Source of the DNA: Steroidobacteraceae bacterium
Lineage (GTDB): Bacteria; Pseudomonadota; Gammaproteobacteria; Steroidobacterales; Steroidobacteraceae
Assembly (NCBI GenBank): GCA_041395505.1
Contig: JAWLAG010000001.1
Location: 1,984,001 to 2,048,000, forward strand
Length of the DNA stretch: 64,000 nucleotides
Direction: 5' to 3'
How positions within the stretch are numbered: position 1 is the stretch's first letter; every line of letters begins with the position of its first letter. The position numbers were made by a program, and so were the translations under genes. Of the stretch, positions 35,010 through 44,554 are shown piece by piece. The notes under the pieces were generated by a model. That model made no database searches and was not told the origin of the DNA. It was given only the letters and a program-made list of their open reading frames with translations.

Positions 35010-36509
35010 TCACGCCGGCAGGCTTACCGTGAACTTCGCGCCACGCTCGCCGCCACTTGCAAATGCGATCTGTCCTCGATGCGCTTCGATGATACTACGG
35101 CTAAGCGCGAGCCCAAGTCCGGATCCCGTTGCCTTGGTCGTTACAAAGGGCTCGAAGATTCGCGGGGCCACGGACTCATCGACGCCGGGGCCGTTGTCGG
35201 TGATCTGGATTCTGATCTCGTCCGATGCGCAGGTTGCACTGACCCTGATAACTCGCTCGGTCACTACAACATCCTGCATCGCGTCGATCGCATTCTTGAT
35301 CAGGTTGAGCAAGACCTGCTGTATCTGGATTCGATCGACCTTTGCTTCGGGCAGATCAGGGTCGACGTCGAGCTCGATGCGCACGTCGTTTGCACGAAGG
35401 TCGTGCTTGGCAAATTCGACGGTATCGGCAAGCAGCGCCGACAGATTCGTGGCCTCGGTTTTCGTCGCACGGCGCTGTGCCAGGCCGCGAAGACGCGTAA
35501 CGATTTCGCCGGCGCGCAGTGCCTGGCTTGATATATGTCCCAGAACTTCGCGCACCTGAGCTGGATCGGGCTGACCCGACTGGCAGATTCGGATCGCTGC
35601 CTGGGCATAGGTTGCGATTGCAGAAAGAGGCTGATTGAGTTCATGGGCAATACCGGCCGAGATCTCGCCGGTGGTCGCCAGGTGCGACATGCTGGCCATT
35701 CGCTCGCGCGCCTGGTGATACTCGCGCTCCGCTGCACGTCGCGCGGTTTCGTCTTCCGCCGAACACAGCAGCGCCTGTACAGAACCGCTTGCGTCGCGCA
35801 ATGGCACGCAACGATGGTGCAGGAAGCGCCGCACTCCATCGGCTGCATCTACTCGGATGTCGCCGCGCACCTCGTCGTCGCAGACGGATGCAAAAGCCGC
35901 GCGCACCTGTTCGCGCATGCCCTCGCGATCCTCGATGCAGAGGAATTCGAACCAGTTCTTGCCAACGAGTTCGCGCACGTCCGTGCCGAGTATGGTTGCA
36001 CCATGCCGATTGATCTGCTGGATATTGCCACTCGCATCGAACACGGCGATCATGACCAGAGCGACATCCAGGTAAAGCCTGGCGCGATCACGCTCCGCTT
36101 GCAGCGCTCGCGTATTCTCGACTTGCAGCGAGATGTCGTGCAGGATTCCGACATACCGTGGCCGATCCGCGCCGCCGATTTCGCCAACTGACAGGTGAGC
36201 CGGGAATTCGCTGCCATCCCTGCGCTTGGCCAGCACCTCGCGGCCTGTGCCAATGATGTGGCCAACCCGCGATTGCTGGTATCGCGAAATATAGCCATTG
36301 TGATTTCTCGCGTCGGATTCGCTCATGAGCAGGCTGACGTTACACCCGACCGCTTCATCGCGTGTGTATCCGAACATCCGCTCGGCGCCCCGGTTGAACC
36401 GCTGAATACGCCCTGTTGCATCGATGACCAATATTGCATCGACCGTTGCATCGAGCAGAGCGGACAGCATTCCATCGGATGGATCACCTGCTGCTTTCAA
36501 TTGATCCAT
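35010..36509 (-). CDS. fixL: FixL-type haem PAS sensor histidine kinase
   Basis: 499 residues: PAS domain 1 (about 15-125), PAS domain 2 (about 145-255), HisKA with phospho-His289 (GIAHELNQPLSAIATYA) and HATPase with LLNLIKNAIDAM, DNGPGVD and GSGLGLALS. PAS 1 aligns with Bradyrhizobium FixL through NHNGYISRY and GHIIGTGR: His70 corresponds to the haem ligand His200, Arg76 to Arg206 and Arg90 to Arg220. This supports oxygen sensing by bound haem. No transmembrane segment, so soluble. Confidence 0.93.
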   Translation of the reverse strand: MDQLKAAGDPSDGMLSALLDATVDAILVIDATGRIQRFNRGAERMFGYTRDEAVGCNVSLLMSESDARNHNGYISRYQQSRVGHIIGTGREVLAKRRDGSEFPAHLSVGEIGGADRPRYVGILHDISLQVENTRALQAERDRARLYLDVALVMIAVFDASGNIQQINRHGATILGTDVRELVGKNWFEFLCIEDREGMREQVRAAFASVCDDEVRGDIRVDAADGVRRFLHHRCVPLRDASGSVQALLCSAEDETARRAAEREYHQARERMASMSHLATTGEISAGIAHELNQPLSAIATYAQAAIRICQSGQPDPAQVREVLGHISSQALRAGEIVTRLRGLAQRRATKTEATNLSALLADTVEFAKHDLRANDVRIELDVDPDLPEAKVDRIQIQQVLLNLIKNAIDAMQDVVVTERVIRVSATCASDEIRIQITDNGPGVDESVAPRIFEPFVTTKATGSGLGLALSRSIIEAHRGQIAFASGGERGAKFTVSLPA

Positions 36510-36656
36510 TTGACACTCGTGCGCACAAACATAACAGCATGTTGCACAACTTGCTTATGGCAAAGCCCCGACGCGCCTAGGTAGTTTCCGCAATCCACTT
36601 TCACTGCGTGGAGCGTAACACTTGTTCGCCTGGAATCGGCTGACGGGCGGAATTTT

Positions 36657-37286
36657 TTGCCAAGCATTCTGGTACTGGTTGAACGAGGTCCGGACAGCGC
36701 GATCGTTCTGCGCCGCGCGCTCACGCTGGCGCGCTACCTGCAAGCCGATGTCATCGCCACGCTGGCCGGTGAGTCGAGTGAGGGAGAGCACGCGGATGCC
36801 TACTATCTGGACATCCTGATCAAGAGTTTCGGCCCGACCGGCGAGCGGGTCAGAACCGTGGTTCGGCGCGCAAAGACCGACCGTCAGGACCTTCGGGCCC
36901 TTACCGAGGGCCACAACGTGCGTATGCTCATCGGCGGGGCAGTGTCTCCCAACTATTTTGCAGCATCACCCGAGCCTCGTTCGCTGGCCATCATGCTGGC
37001 GAGGCCGCTGCTGGTGACGGCCGGCAGCACCTGGGCGCCAGTTCCGCGGGTTGTCGTCATCCGCGAGACTGAAGGGTCACAAAGCACGCCAGGTGCTCGT
37101 CGCTGGGCACGTGAACTCGCACAGGCCTGTAACGCGAGCGTCGTGGAATGGGCCGGGATCGATTCGTGCCGACTCGCGGCCGATCGACCGGACATCGTGT
37201 TGCTCAGCACCGGAAGTACCACGCCGCTGCCACCGCACTCGCGCTCGCATCAGCCCGACTGGATGTGGGTGCCGGTGGGAGATTGA
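36657..37286 (+). CDS. Usp-like protein
   Basis: 209 residues from a TTG start with GGGCGGA upstream; this is the only workable start. The N-terminus (PSILVLVERGPDSAIVLRRALTLARYLQADV) resembles a UspA first strand and helix, but the ATP-loop GxxxxS is unclear. The second half (RVVVIRETE) may be a worn second Usp domain. It is divergent from fixL across 147 bp, a region likely holding both promoters. Either a degenerate Usp or a USP-fold protein with another role. Confidence 0.7.
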   Translation: MPSILVLVERGPDSAIVLRRALTLARYLQADVIATLAGESSEGEHADAYYLDILIKSFGPTGERVRTVVRRAKTDRQDLRALTEGHNVRMLIGGAVSPNYFAASPEPRSLAIMLARPLLVTAGSTWAPVPRVVVIRETEGSQSTPGARRWARELAQACNASVVEWAGIDSCRLAADRPDIVLLSTGSTTPLPPHSRSHQPDWMWVPVGD

Positions 37287-37323
37287 ACCCTCGCCGCAAT
37301 TTGAGCGGCCGATCCCGGGTCAA

Positions 37324-40300
37324 ATGATCATGCGAATTTCTCGGGGGCTCGCGCCGTTGGCGGCGGGTTTCGCTCTGCTTCACATGGCGGCCGCTGCAGC
37401 ACAGCAGGCGGGTCTGCATGTGACTGTCATCGACCAGCACCTGCCGCAGTCCGGCGAAGCACCGGGCTACGAGGTACGGGTCGACAATGCGGCCATCGGT
37501 CTGCATATGCGACAACGGCTGGCAGGCGGGCGCCAGGCCCGTTTTGAGCCGTTACCCACTACGGGCCGTTACCGAGTGTCGGCATGGGCCCTTGACGAGG
37601 CCGGCGGTTCGGTCGCGCTCGATGACCTGCAGTTGCGCAGCGGCGAAGTCAGGGCCGTGCAGCTGCTCCTGCGTCCGGCCCCGCTTGAGGAAGTACAGGT
37701 TTCTGCGCGTCGCGCGGGCGCACTCGCCAACCGTCTTAACGCAGAGGTCGCGGCGTCCCTTGATTCGACAGCACTTGCCGCCTTGCCCATAGCGGGCAGG
37801 GATGCGCTCACCAGTCTTGTGCGAATGCCGAATGTCGCCTGGTCAACGGGCTTCTTTCCGGAAGCGCCGCCGGTGTCCATTAATGGCGCAAACGGATTAT
37901 ACATTAACTATCTTTTAGATAGTATTGATAATAATGAGAATTTTCTTGGCGGCCAAAAATTTCCGGTCCCCTTGGGAGTGGTCCAGCAAGCAACCGTGCT
38001 TGCCAACAATTTCTCGAGCGAATTCGGACGATCGGCAAACGGCATCGTGAACTTCACGACGCGCGGTGGAACCAACGAACGTCAACGTGAAGTCTACGGC
38101 CAGTTCCGGCCGGGGCGCCCCATTGATTCGCCATCGCGATTTCGCCAGCGCGACTTGTCAGGTAATGCCGTCAGCGATGATTTTTCGCGCGAGCAATACG
38201 GCGTAACCGTCAGCGGCCCTATGCGCAAGGATTGGACTCACTACCTGCTCAATCTCGAGTACACGGATGAGTCAAATGCCTATCTTCTCGATTCGCCCAT
38301 ACTCGGCCTGTTACGCAGCATTCCCGGAAGGAACCGCTATGCGCTTGGATCGCTGCGACTGGATCAGCGGGTTTCCGCATTATGGGCTGCGACCCTGCGC
38401 GCCCATCTGGGGCGCATCGCGCTCGAACGACCCGGCGGCGGATTGGGAGGTGGCAACGTAACCTTTCCGTCGGCCGGGTCCGCTCAGGATCGTGATTCGA
38501 GTTTGCTGGCTCTCACCATGGGGCGCCGCGGGTCGCGATATGACTATGAATTGGTCGCGCAATTCTCCCGATTTGATTGGAACTATGCCCGACCGTCCCA
38601 GGCAGGACCGCAATTCGTGCTGCGAGATGAAAGCGGCTTGCCGATTGCAGTCCTCGGCAATCCCGGGTTCGTCTTCGACAGTCGCGAAAAGAGCGCGCAG
38701 TTCGGCCACAAGCTCTCGTGGCAAAGCGGTAACCATCGCCTCAAACTGGGTGCGGAATTCCTGCAACACGAGTTCTCCCTGGCCGGCGGCGGCAACCCGA
38801 ACGGGAATTTCACACTCGACCTGACCGCGGACGAAGTCGCGCTGCTCGGGAACACGTCCGGCACATCGCTCCCCACGATTGCCGAAATCGTGGCATTCGA
38901 TCCACTGGTCGCGAACTACGCTGTCGAGCTGAGGCCCGCGCGTTTCGGCGTTCCACAAAGACTTTGGGCCGCCTATGCAGAGGACGAGTGGCATCCGGAC
39001 GAGCGCTGGACCGTCACTGCCGGAGTGCGCTGGGACAAGGATTCTTTGAGTGGCGCGGGTTCCGGGCGCGAAGACAAGGACAATTTTGCGCCGCGCCTTG
39101 CCGTCAACTTTCGGCCCGACCAGCTCAATGTAATGCGCGCCGGGATCGGAATCTTCTATGACAAACTGACCTACGCCGTCATCTCCGACGCTTTACAAAG
39201 AAACTCCGACAGTGTCGGTTTGCGCTCACAATTGCAGCAACTGATCGCGCTTGGCGCGTTACCCGCGGATACGACAATCGATCGCGTCCTGTTCCCGGGC
39301 AATCTGACCGTGAATCCCGCTTGTCTTCGGATCACGGAATGTCCATCCGGCAGCGAGGTGGCACTGCTACGCGAGCAGTTCGCAAGCAATGAAATTCGTA
39401 TCAAGAATCCTTCCGGCTATGAAAATCCCTACAGCGTGCAAATCATGCTCGGTTGGCAACGCGAACTTGCCAACGAATTGCTGTTCTCCGTAGATGCGTT
39501 GTTCAATCGCTCATTGCATCTTGTGCGCCTTCGCGATCTGAATGCGCCGGCGCCTTTCGCCGCGAACCTGGCAGCGCTGACGCCACAGATCGTCGCGCAG
39601 CTGCAGTCCCTGCCGGACAATGCCGCGCGACTCACCCTGGCGCACGAGCTCGGCCTGGTGCGAACCCCTGCGGAGGCGGACGCAAGCCGCCCGGTCGCCA
39701 TTGTGCCGGGCGGGGCGCGGCAAATCACCGTTTCCGAAACAGCCGGCACGTCGACCTACCGCGCCTTGACGCTGCGTTTGACTCGCCCGTTACAACCAGG
39801 CGCAGTGGGCATCGATCTCGCATATACGCTGTCGAAACTCGAGAACGACACCGATGACATCAATTTCCGCGCGGCCGATGCCAACGATTTCACCGCCGAC
39901 TACGGACCTTCCGCCAATGATCGCCGCCATGCGCTCTCCCTGGTCGGCACCATCTCCCCTCGCGCGGGCTGGGAGGTGACAGTAGCCGCGCTTCTGCAGT
40001 CGGGCCAACCGATCAATTTCGTTCCCGACGGGCGAATTTTCGGAACGCAGGACCTCAATGGCGACGGCATGTCATTCGGTGAGAATTATCTCGGTAATTC
40101 GGATCGTTACCCGGGAACGGGGCGCAACAGCGGTCGGCTTCCCTGGTCCAGCAACATCGACGTCGGCCTTCGCTACAATCGCGCGCTGGGAAAGGGGAGT
40201 GCGCGTTTGAGTGTCGATATATTCAATCTGCTCGACAGCAACAACTGGTCGGGTTTTGCAAATGCTGCGACAACGTCCAATCAGATCCAGTTCGGCGGCG

Positions 40301-40371
40301 GCGTGCAACCTGTGCAGCGCAATGCCGGAGCGCGGCGACAGTTTCAGATCGCGCTGGATTATTCATTCTGA
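37324..40371 (+). CDS. TonB-dependent receptor with N-terminal regulatory-type domain
   Basis: 1015 residues from ATG 37324 (ATG 37330 is equally possible). Signal peptide (about 8-27), an N-terminal beta-sandwich of carboxypeptidase-regulatory type (about 30-115, VTVIDQHLPQSGEAPGYEV), then plug (EEVQVSARR, LPIAGRDALTSLVRMPNV, LDSIDNNENFLGG, EFGRSANGIVNFTTRGGTN) and a large barrel ending IALDYSF. The plug contains a marked AT-rich patch at 37891-37945. The stop overlaps the nucleoside-transporter ATG (ATGA), linking outer- and inner-membrane transport. Confidence 0.92.
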   Translation: MIMRISRGLAPLAAGFALLHMAAAAAQQAGLHVTVIDQHLPQSGEAPGYEVRVDNAAIGLHMRQRLAGGRQARFEPLPTTGRYRVSAWALDEAGGSVALDDLQLRSGEVRAVQLLLRPAPLEEVQVSARRAGALANRLNAEVAASLDSTALAALPIAGRDALTSLVRMPNVAWSTGFFPEAPPVSINGANGLYINYLLDSIDNNENFLGGQKFPVPLGVVQQATVLANNFSSEFGRSANGIVNFTTRGGTNERQREVYGQFRPGRPIDSPSRFRQRDLSGNAVSDDFSREQYGVTVSGPMRKDWTHYLLNLEYTDESNAYLLDSPILGLLRSIPGRNRYALGSLRLDQRVSALWAATLRAHLGRIALERPGGGLGGGNVTFPSAGSAQDRDSSLLALTMGRRGSRYDYELVAQFSRFDWNYARPSQAGPQFVLRDESGLPIAVLGNPGFVFDSREKSAQFGHKLSWQSGNHRLKLGAEFLQHEFSLAGGGNPNGNFTLDLTADEVALLGNTSGTSLPTIAEIVAFDPLVANYAVELRPARFGVPQRLWAAYAEDEWHPDERWTVTAGVRWDKDSLSGAGSGREDKDNFAPRLAVNFRPDQLNVMRAGIGIFYDKLTYAVISDALQRNSDSVGLRSQLQQLIALGALPADTTIDRVLFPGNLTVNPACLRITECPSGSEVALLREQFASNEIRIKNPSGYENPYSVQIMLGWQRELANELLFSVDALFNRSLHLVRLRDLNAPAPFAANLAALTPQIVAQLQSLPDNAARLTLAHELGLVRTPAEADASRPVAIVPGGARQITVSETAGTSTYRALTLRLTRPLQPGAVGIDLAYTLSKLENDTDDINFRAADANDFTADYGPSANDRRHALSLVGTISPRAGWEVTVAALLQSGQPINFVPDGRIFGTQDLNGDGMSFGENYLGNSDRYPGTGRNSGRLPWSSNIDVGLRYNRALGKGSARLSVDIFNLLDSNNWSGFANAATTSNQIQFGGGVQPVQRNAGARRQFQIALDYSF
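37891..37945 (+). other. AT-rich island with hairpin inside the receptor gene
   Basis: Only 12 of 55 bases are G or C, in a gene otherwise rich in GC. The codons for residues 190-208 nearly all end in A or T (TTA, ATT, CTT, GAT, AAT). ACTATC (37907-37912) and GATAGT (37918-37923) form a perfect 6-bp stem with loop TTTTA. Confidence 0.8.
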
Positions 40372-41636
40372 TGACAGCGTGGCTTGGACATTTGCAGGGA
40401 GTACTCGGAATTGCCGCAATAGTCGGTTTGTGCTGGGCTGTCAGCGAAAATCGGCGCGGCATGCCGAGCTGGCGCTGGCTGGGCACCGCACTCCTGATAC
40501 AGCTGGTGGTGGCGGTCACCTTGTTGCGTATTCCCGCGATGTTCGAAGTGCTTCGTTTTGGCAACACAGCCGTCGATGCGCTCGCGCGCGCCAGCCGTGC
40601 AGGATCTGCCTACATGTTCGGCTACCTTGGCGGCGCTGATTTGCCGTTCGATCTTCGCGACGGCGGCGGCCGCCCGGTCATCATCGCGTTCGAGATCCTG
40701 CCGCTGGTCATCGTGACATCTGCGCTCGCCGCGTTGCTCTGGCATTGGGGCATACTTCGCGCCATCGTTCGGGTTCTGTCATACGCCATGCAACGCAGCA
40801 TGCAAATCGGTGGCGCGGTCGGCCTGAATGCCGGCGCGAACCTTTTCCTCGGAGTCATAGAGGCACCGTTGGTCGTTCGCGCCTATCTCGAGCGCATGAC
40901 GCGCTCGGAACTGTTCATGGTCATGACGCTTGGCATGAGCACGGTATCAGGCGTGGTTCTCGTGCTCTATAGCCAGACGCTGGCACAAGTCGTCGACAAT
41001 GCGTTCGCGCACATACTGACAGCCTCGTTGATATCCATGCCCGCGGCGGTATTGCTGGCACGCGTCATGGTTCCGGGCTCCAGCCCCACGGGGGCTGACC
41101 GACCGGCAGATGAACTGCGTTACGAGAGCAGTATCGATGCGCTGGTGCGCGGCACCGGCGATGGCCTGAAACTGTTCCTGATGGTCATCGCCATGTTGAT
41201 CGTCATTTTTGCCTGCGTTTCGCTATGTGACCAGTTGCTCGAACAGCTGCCCAACCTTGGCCATACCGCGTTGACTCTCAAGCGCGTGTTTGGCTGGTTG
41301 TTTGCGCCGCTCATGTGGGCCATCGGCATCGACTGGCAGGACGCAGCGATGGCGGGATCATTGATGGGGACGAAGGCTGTGCTGAACGAATACGTGGCCT
41401 ACCTGGAACTGGCCGCTGCAGGGCAGGGCGCAATGACGCCGCGCTCGACATTGATCTGTACGTATGCACTATGCGGATTCGCGAACTTCGCAAGCATCGG
41501 CCTGTTGATTTCCGCAATCGTTACACTCGCACCATCGCGACGACGAGACGCAGTTCAGCTCGGGATGCGCTCGTGGCTGGCAGGCAACCTGGCGAGCGCA
41601 ATGACCGGCGCAATGGTGGGAATGGTTCTCGCCTGA
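40371..41636 (+). CDS. Concentrative nucleoside transporter (CNT/NupC family)
   Basis: 421 residues, inner membrane, about ten helices. CNT features: the N-terminal helices, GxxxGANLFLG-type segment (GAVGLNAGANLFLGVIEAP), MTLGMSTVSGVV, and the C-terminal GTKAVLNEYVAY and CTYALCGFANFASIG, matching NupC. Cotransports nucleosides with H+ or Na+. Starts by 4-bp overlap with the TonB receptor and is followed 2 bp later by the CDP-alcohol transferase. Confidence 0.93.
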   Translation: MTAWLGHLQGVLGIAAIVGLCWAVSENRRGMPSWRWLGTALLIQLVVAVTLLRIPAMFEVLRFGNTAVDALARASRAGSAYMFGYLGGADLPFDLRDGGGRPVIIAFEILPLVIVTSALAALLWHWGILRAIVRVLSYAMQRSMQIGGAVGLNAGANLFLGVIEAPLVVRAYLERMTRSELFMVMTLGMSTVSGVVLVLYSQTLAQVVDNAFAHILTASLISMPAAVLLARVMVPGSSPTGADRPADELRYESSIDALVRGTGDGLKLFLMVIAMLIVIFACVSLCDQLLEQLPNLGHTALTLKRVFGWLFAPLMWAIGIDWQDAAMAGSLMGTKAVLNEYVAYLELAAAGQGAMTPRSTLICTYALCGFANFASIGLLISAIVTLAPSRRRDAVQLGMRSWLAGNLASAMTGAMVGMVLA

Positions 41637-41638
41637 TC

Positions 41639-42238
41639 ATGTTCGACAGGAGTCTGCAACGCGGCCTTCAGCCACTTCTGGATTCAATCGCGGCGAGACT
41701 GCAGCAAGCCGGGCTGCGCGCCAATTGGCTGACGACGATCGGCCTCGCCGCCGCGGTGACCGGCGGAGTCTGTATTGCATCGCGCGCCTATGGGCTCGGA
41801 CTGTGCGCCATCGCGATCAGCCGACTGGCGGACGGCCTTGATGGACCGCTTGCCCGGCTTTCACGCCCGACCCGCTTCGGCGCGTATTTCGACAGCGTCG
41901 CAGACTTTGCCTTCTATGCAGCCGTGCCACTTGGGTTCGCCCATGCCGCTGCCGAAAATGCCCGGGCGGCGGCAACCTTGCTCGCCGCCATCGTCCTGTC
42001 GTCGAGTAGTTTCCTGGCCTACGCAGCGGTATGCAACACGGCACCGCTAACCGAACCCCACAGTCACGGGAAGGGATTCGCATACAGCCAGGGTCTTGCA
42101 GAAGGTGGCGAAACGATTGCGGTTTACGCAGCGATGTGCCTCTGGCCGGGCCAGTTTGGCCCGCTCGCCTACGCGTTCGCGGCGATATGTGTCCTGACCG
42201 CTATCCAGCGACTTGTCGCTGCGCGCCAGGCGTGGTGA
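41639..42238 (+). CDS. CDP-alcohol phosphatidyltransferase family protein
   Basis: 199 residues from ATG 41639. The family signature DGLDGPLARL...FGAYFDSVAD supplies the metal-binding Asp residues, at about residues 64-88; several membrane helices follow. Such enzymes transfer a phosphoalcohol from a CDP-alcohol; substrate unknown. TM helices near 35-55, 90-115, 120-140 and 160-195. Its last 38 bases overlap the 3' end of the convergent GGDEF-EAL gene. Confidence 0.88.
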   Translation: MFDRSLQRGLQPLLDSIAARLQQAGLRANWLTTIGLAAAVTGGVCIASRAYGLGLCAIAISRLADGLDGPLARLSRPTRFGAYFDSVADFAFYAAVPLGFAHAAAENARAAATLLAAIVLSSSSFLAYAAVCNTAPLTEPHSHGKGFAYSQGLAEGGETIAVYAAMCLWPGQFGPLAYAFAAICVLTAIQRLVAARQAW

Positions 42239-44402
42239 CCCCCGCAAGCTGGTTCAGAACACTCTCCAGAGGTTGCGGCGCACCGCAACCGTAGCCTTGA
42301 CCATATACGACACCCAGCTTGCCCAGGTACTCTGCAGTTTCCTGGTCCTCGATATGTTCGGCCACGGTCACCAGATTGAGTTGCCGGGCTATATGCAGGA
42401 CGGCGCGCACCATCGACTCGGAACCCGAATCGCGCAAGACATCACGCACGAACGCGCCATCGATTTTCAGACACTCCACCTTCAATTCCTTGAGATAGGC
42501 GAGGGAGGACAGACCGGTACCGAAGTCATCGAGTGCGAAGTTGCAGTCGAGTTCCCCGAGCCGCTCAATGAATCGTTTAGCGGCGTCCAGATTGCCAATC
42601 GCTGCGGTTTCCGTCACTTCGAAGACCAGATTCGCACCCGACAGGCCCGAGGATCGCAATGCAGAGCGGACCCAGTCGGCGAATTCGGGGTCTGCAAGTG
42701 ACGGTCCCGACAGATTGATGGCAAACCGCGCGCCGGTCTCGTCGAGCTGCGAGGCATAGGGGGCGAGCTCCTTGAGCGAGTGACTTACCACCCAACGATC
42801 GATTTGCGGCAGCAATTGATATCGGGTCGCGGCTGACATGAATGACTCTGGCGCCAAAATATTGCCCGATTTGTCCCGCATTCGAACCAGCAGCTCGAAG
42901 TTCGTTGGACGCGTGGGATCCCACAGGGGAACGATCGGCTGGGCGAAAAGGACGAAACGCTCATCGGACAGCGCATCGATGATTTCGCGAAATACAGCGA
43001 CATCTTCGTGCCGGCGCATCAGGCTGAGATCGGCTGCCTCGAATACCTCGACGCGATTTCGACCTCTGTCCTTGCCTGCTTTACAGGCCGTCTCCGCAGC
43101 CGCTATCGCGTGCTCGAGCCGCGTATCGCCAGTGGCCACCGCAACGCCCAGCGTAACCGTCAGGGGCAATCTTGCCGGCTCGCCCACGCTCACATTCCGG
43201 GCGATTTGCTCGCGTAGATTTTCCGCCCAGGTTCGGGCCTGATTCAAAGTGGCACCGTTCAGTACGGCGAGAAATCGATCCCCCGTCAGACGATAGACGC
43301 CGCCGCCAGCCGAACCCATGGGCACAGTGCGCCAGATTTCGCCGATGCGGCGCAGACAATCGTCTCCCTGGGAAAAACCATACAGCTCGTTGATTACATG
43401 CAACTGGTCCACGTCACCGTAAACGATCGCCGCATTCGCTTCACCCAGTTTCGTGAGTGTCTGGATCCGCTCCTCCAGTGCACGGCGGCTCTGGACACCG
43501 GTCAGCCGGTCAATGTTGGCGGTAACGAGTTCATTGAGGCGCGGCACCAGACGCTCGAGGACTCGCGCATCGTCATTGGTGAAGGATCTGCGGCGACTAC
43601 TGTTGTAGACGGCTACAACGCCCAGGCATTCGTTCTCGGCCATCAGTGGAACGCAGAGAATCCGAAATGGCAAAAGTGCCTTCGACCCTTCCTCACGAAT
43701 CTTGTTGACCACAAGCGTCTGCGCCCGCTTTTGGACCGCCCTCAGGAGGTATCCGGTCGTAAGCTCGCGCAACTGTTCGCCTGTTTGCTCCGCGCCGTCC
43801 TTGCGTCCATGCACACGCGTCAAATGACATCCCGGCACATGCAGCACGATCCAGTCGGCATCGAGACGTTTCTCGATTGCGGCTAGTGTGTCGCCGATCA
43901 GATCGGACTCCGACTTGCCACCGGCTCGCAATTGGGTCACGTCGAGCAACCAGTTGAGCTCGACGGTTTCGTTGAGGTTGAATCGACCGGATTCGATGGC
44001 CGCGCGTTGGGAAATGTCCCGACCAACCAGCACGAGCAATGCGCGCAACAACTTGTCGACTGCTTCGAGCGTACTGAGACCACCCTGGCTCGATCGGCAC
44101 AGAAGGCATGTCACGCCGACCAGCCTGCCGCGATCGTCGGTCACTCGCAGGAAATAGGCGAGTAGATCGCCGATCTCGGCTGATCGCCCGATACCATCGA
44201 CGGTTTCGGTATCGCTGTTGCCGCCTCCTGCCGCAATCATTTCGCTAACGATGGCCGCAACTTCCGGCAAAATCGTCCCATCACTGCTGTACAAAAGACT
44301 GTCGGCAGTGTCGATGAATGCTATCCACGTCGCGCGCGGAACCAGCGCCTTTATCATCTGGGCGCATGGCGCGAAATCGAATTCCTGAGCATCCTGGCTC
44401 AT
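42201..44402 (-). CDS. GAF-GGDEF-EAL cyclic-di-GMP protein (degenerate GGDEF)
   Basis: 733 residues from ATG 44402; a TTG at 44489 would add 29. Order: N-terminal sensory part, GAF domain (about 180-310), GGDEF domain (about 320-470) and EAL domain (about 490-720). The GGDEF active loop reads RLTGDRF instead of RGGDEF, so cyclase activity is unlikely. The EAL domain keeps ELLVR, the EVTE glutamate, DDFGTG, LKIDGAFV and AEHIED, so it is probably an active phosphodiesterase. Overlaps the CDP-alcohol transferase tail to tail. Confidence 0.92.
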   Translation of the reverse strand: MSQDAQEFDFAPCAQMIKALVPRATWIAFIDTADSLLYSSDGTILPEVAAIVSEMIAAGGGNSDTETVDGIGRSAEIGDLLAYFLRVTDDRGRLVGVTCLLCRSSQGGLSTLEAVDKLLRALLVLVGRDISQRAAIESGRFNLNETVELNWLLDVTQLRAGGKSESDLIGDTLAAIEKRLDADWIVLHVPGCHLTRVHGRKDGAEQTGEQLRELTTGYLLRAVQKRAQTLVVNKIREEGSKALLPFRILCVPLMAENECLGVVAVYNSSRRRSFTNDDARVLERLVPRLNELVTANIDRLTGVQSRRALEERIQTLTKLGEANAAIVYGDVDQLHVINELYGFSQGDDCLRRIGEIWRTVPMGSAGGGVYRLTGDRFLAVLNGATLNQARTWAENLREQIARNVSVGEPARLPLTVTLGVAVATGDTRLEHAIAAAETACKAGKDRGRNRVEVFEAADLSLMRRHEDVAVFREIIDALSDERFVLFAQPIVPLWDPTRPTNFELLVRMRDKSGNILAPESFMSAATRYQLLPQIDRWVVSHSLKELAPYASQLDETGARFAINLSGPSLADPEFADWVRSALRSSGLSGANLVFEVTETAAIGNLDAAKRFIERLGELDCNFALDDFGTGLSSLAYLKELKVECLKIDGAFVRDVLRDSGSESMVRAVLHIARQLNLVTVAEHIEDQETAEYLGKLGVVYGQGYGCGAPQPLESVLNQLAGVTTPGAQRQVAG

Positions 44403-44554
44403 GAGTGCCGGCGGTCCCCAGTGCGTATTGATGGCCAATGCACGAAGGGTCAAAAATGCCGCATTGCACGCGATGGGGAGATGTCCCAATTCACAGCAAT
44501 ATCCCTCGACCTGTGAACTGGCGCACAGGTCGATCTATTGTCCGATTGGACCAG

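Noticed and set aside
36510..36656. Possible FNR/FixK box (TTGAT-N4-ATCAA) between fixL and the Usp-like gene
   Set aside because: TTGATCCATTTGA is present but the second half-site does not match, so no such box was called.
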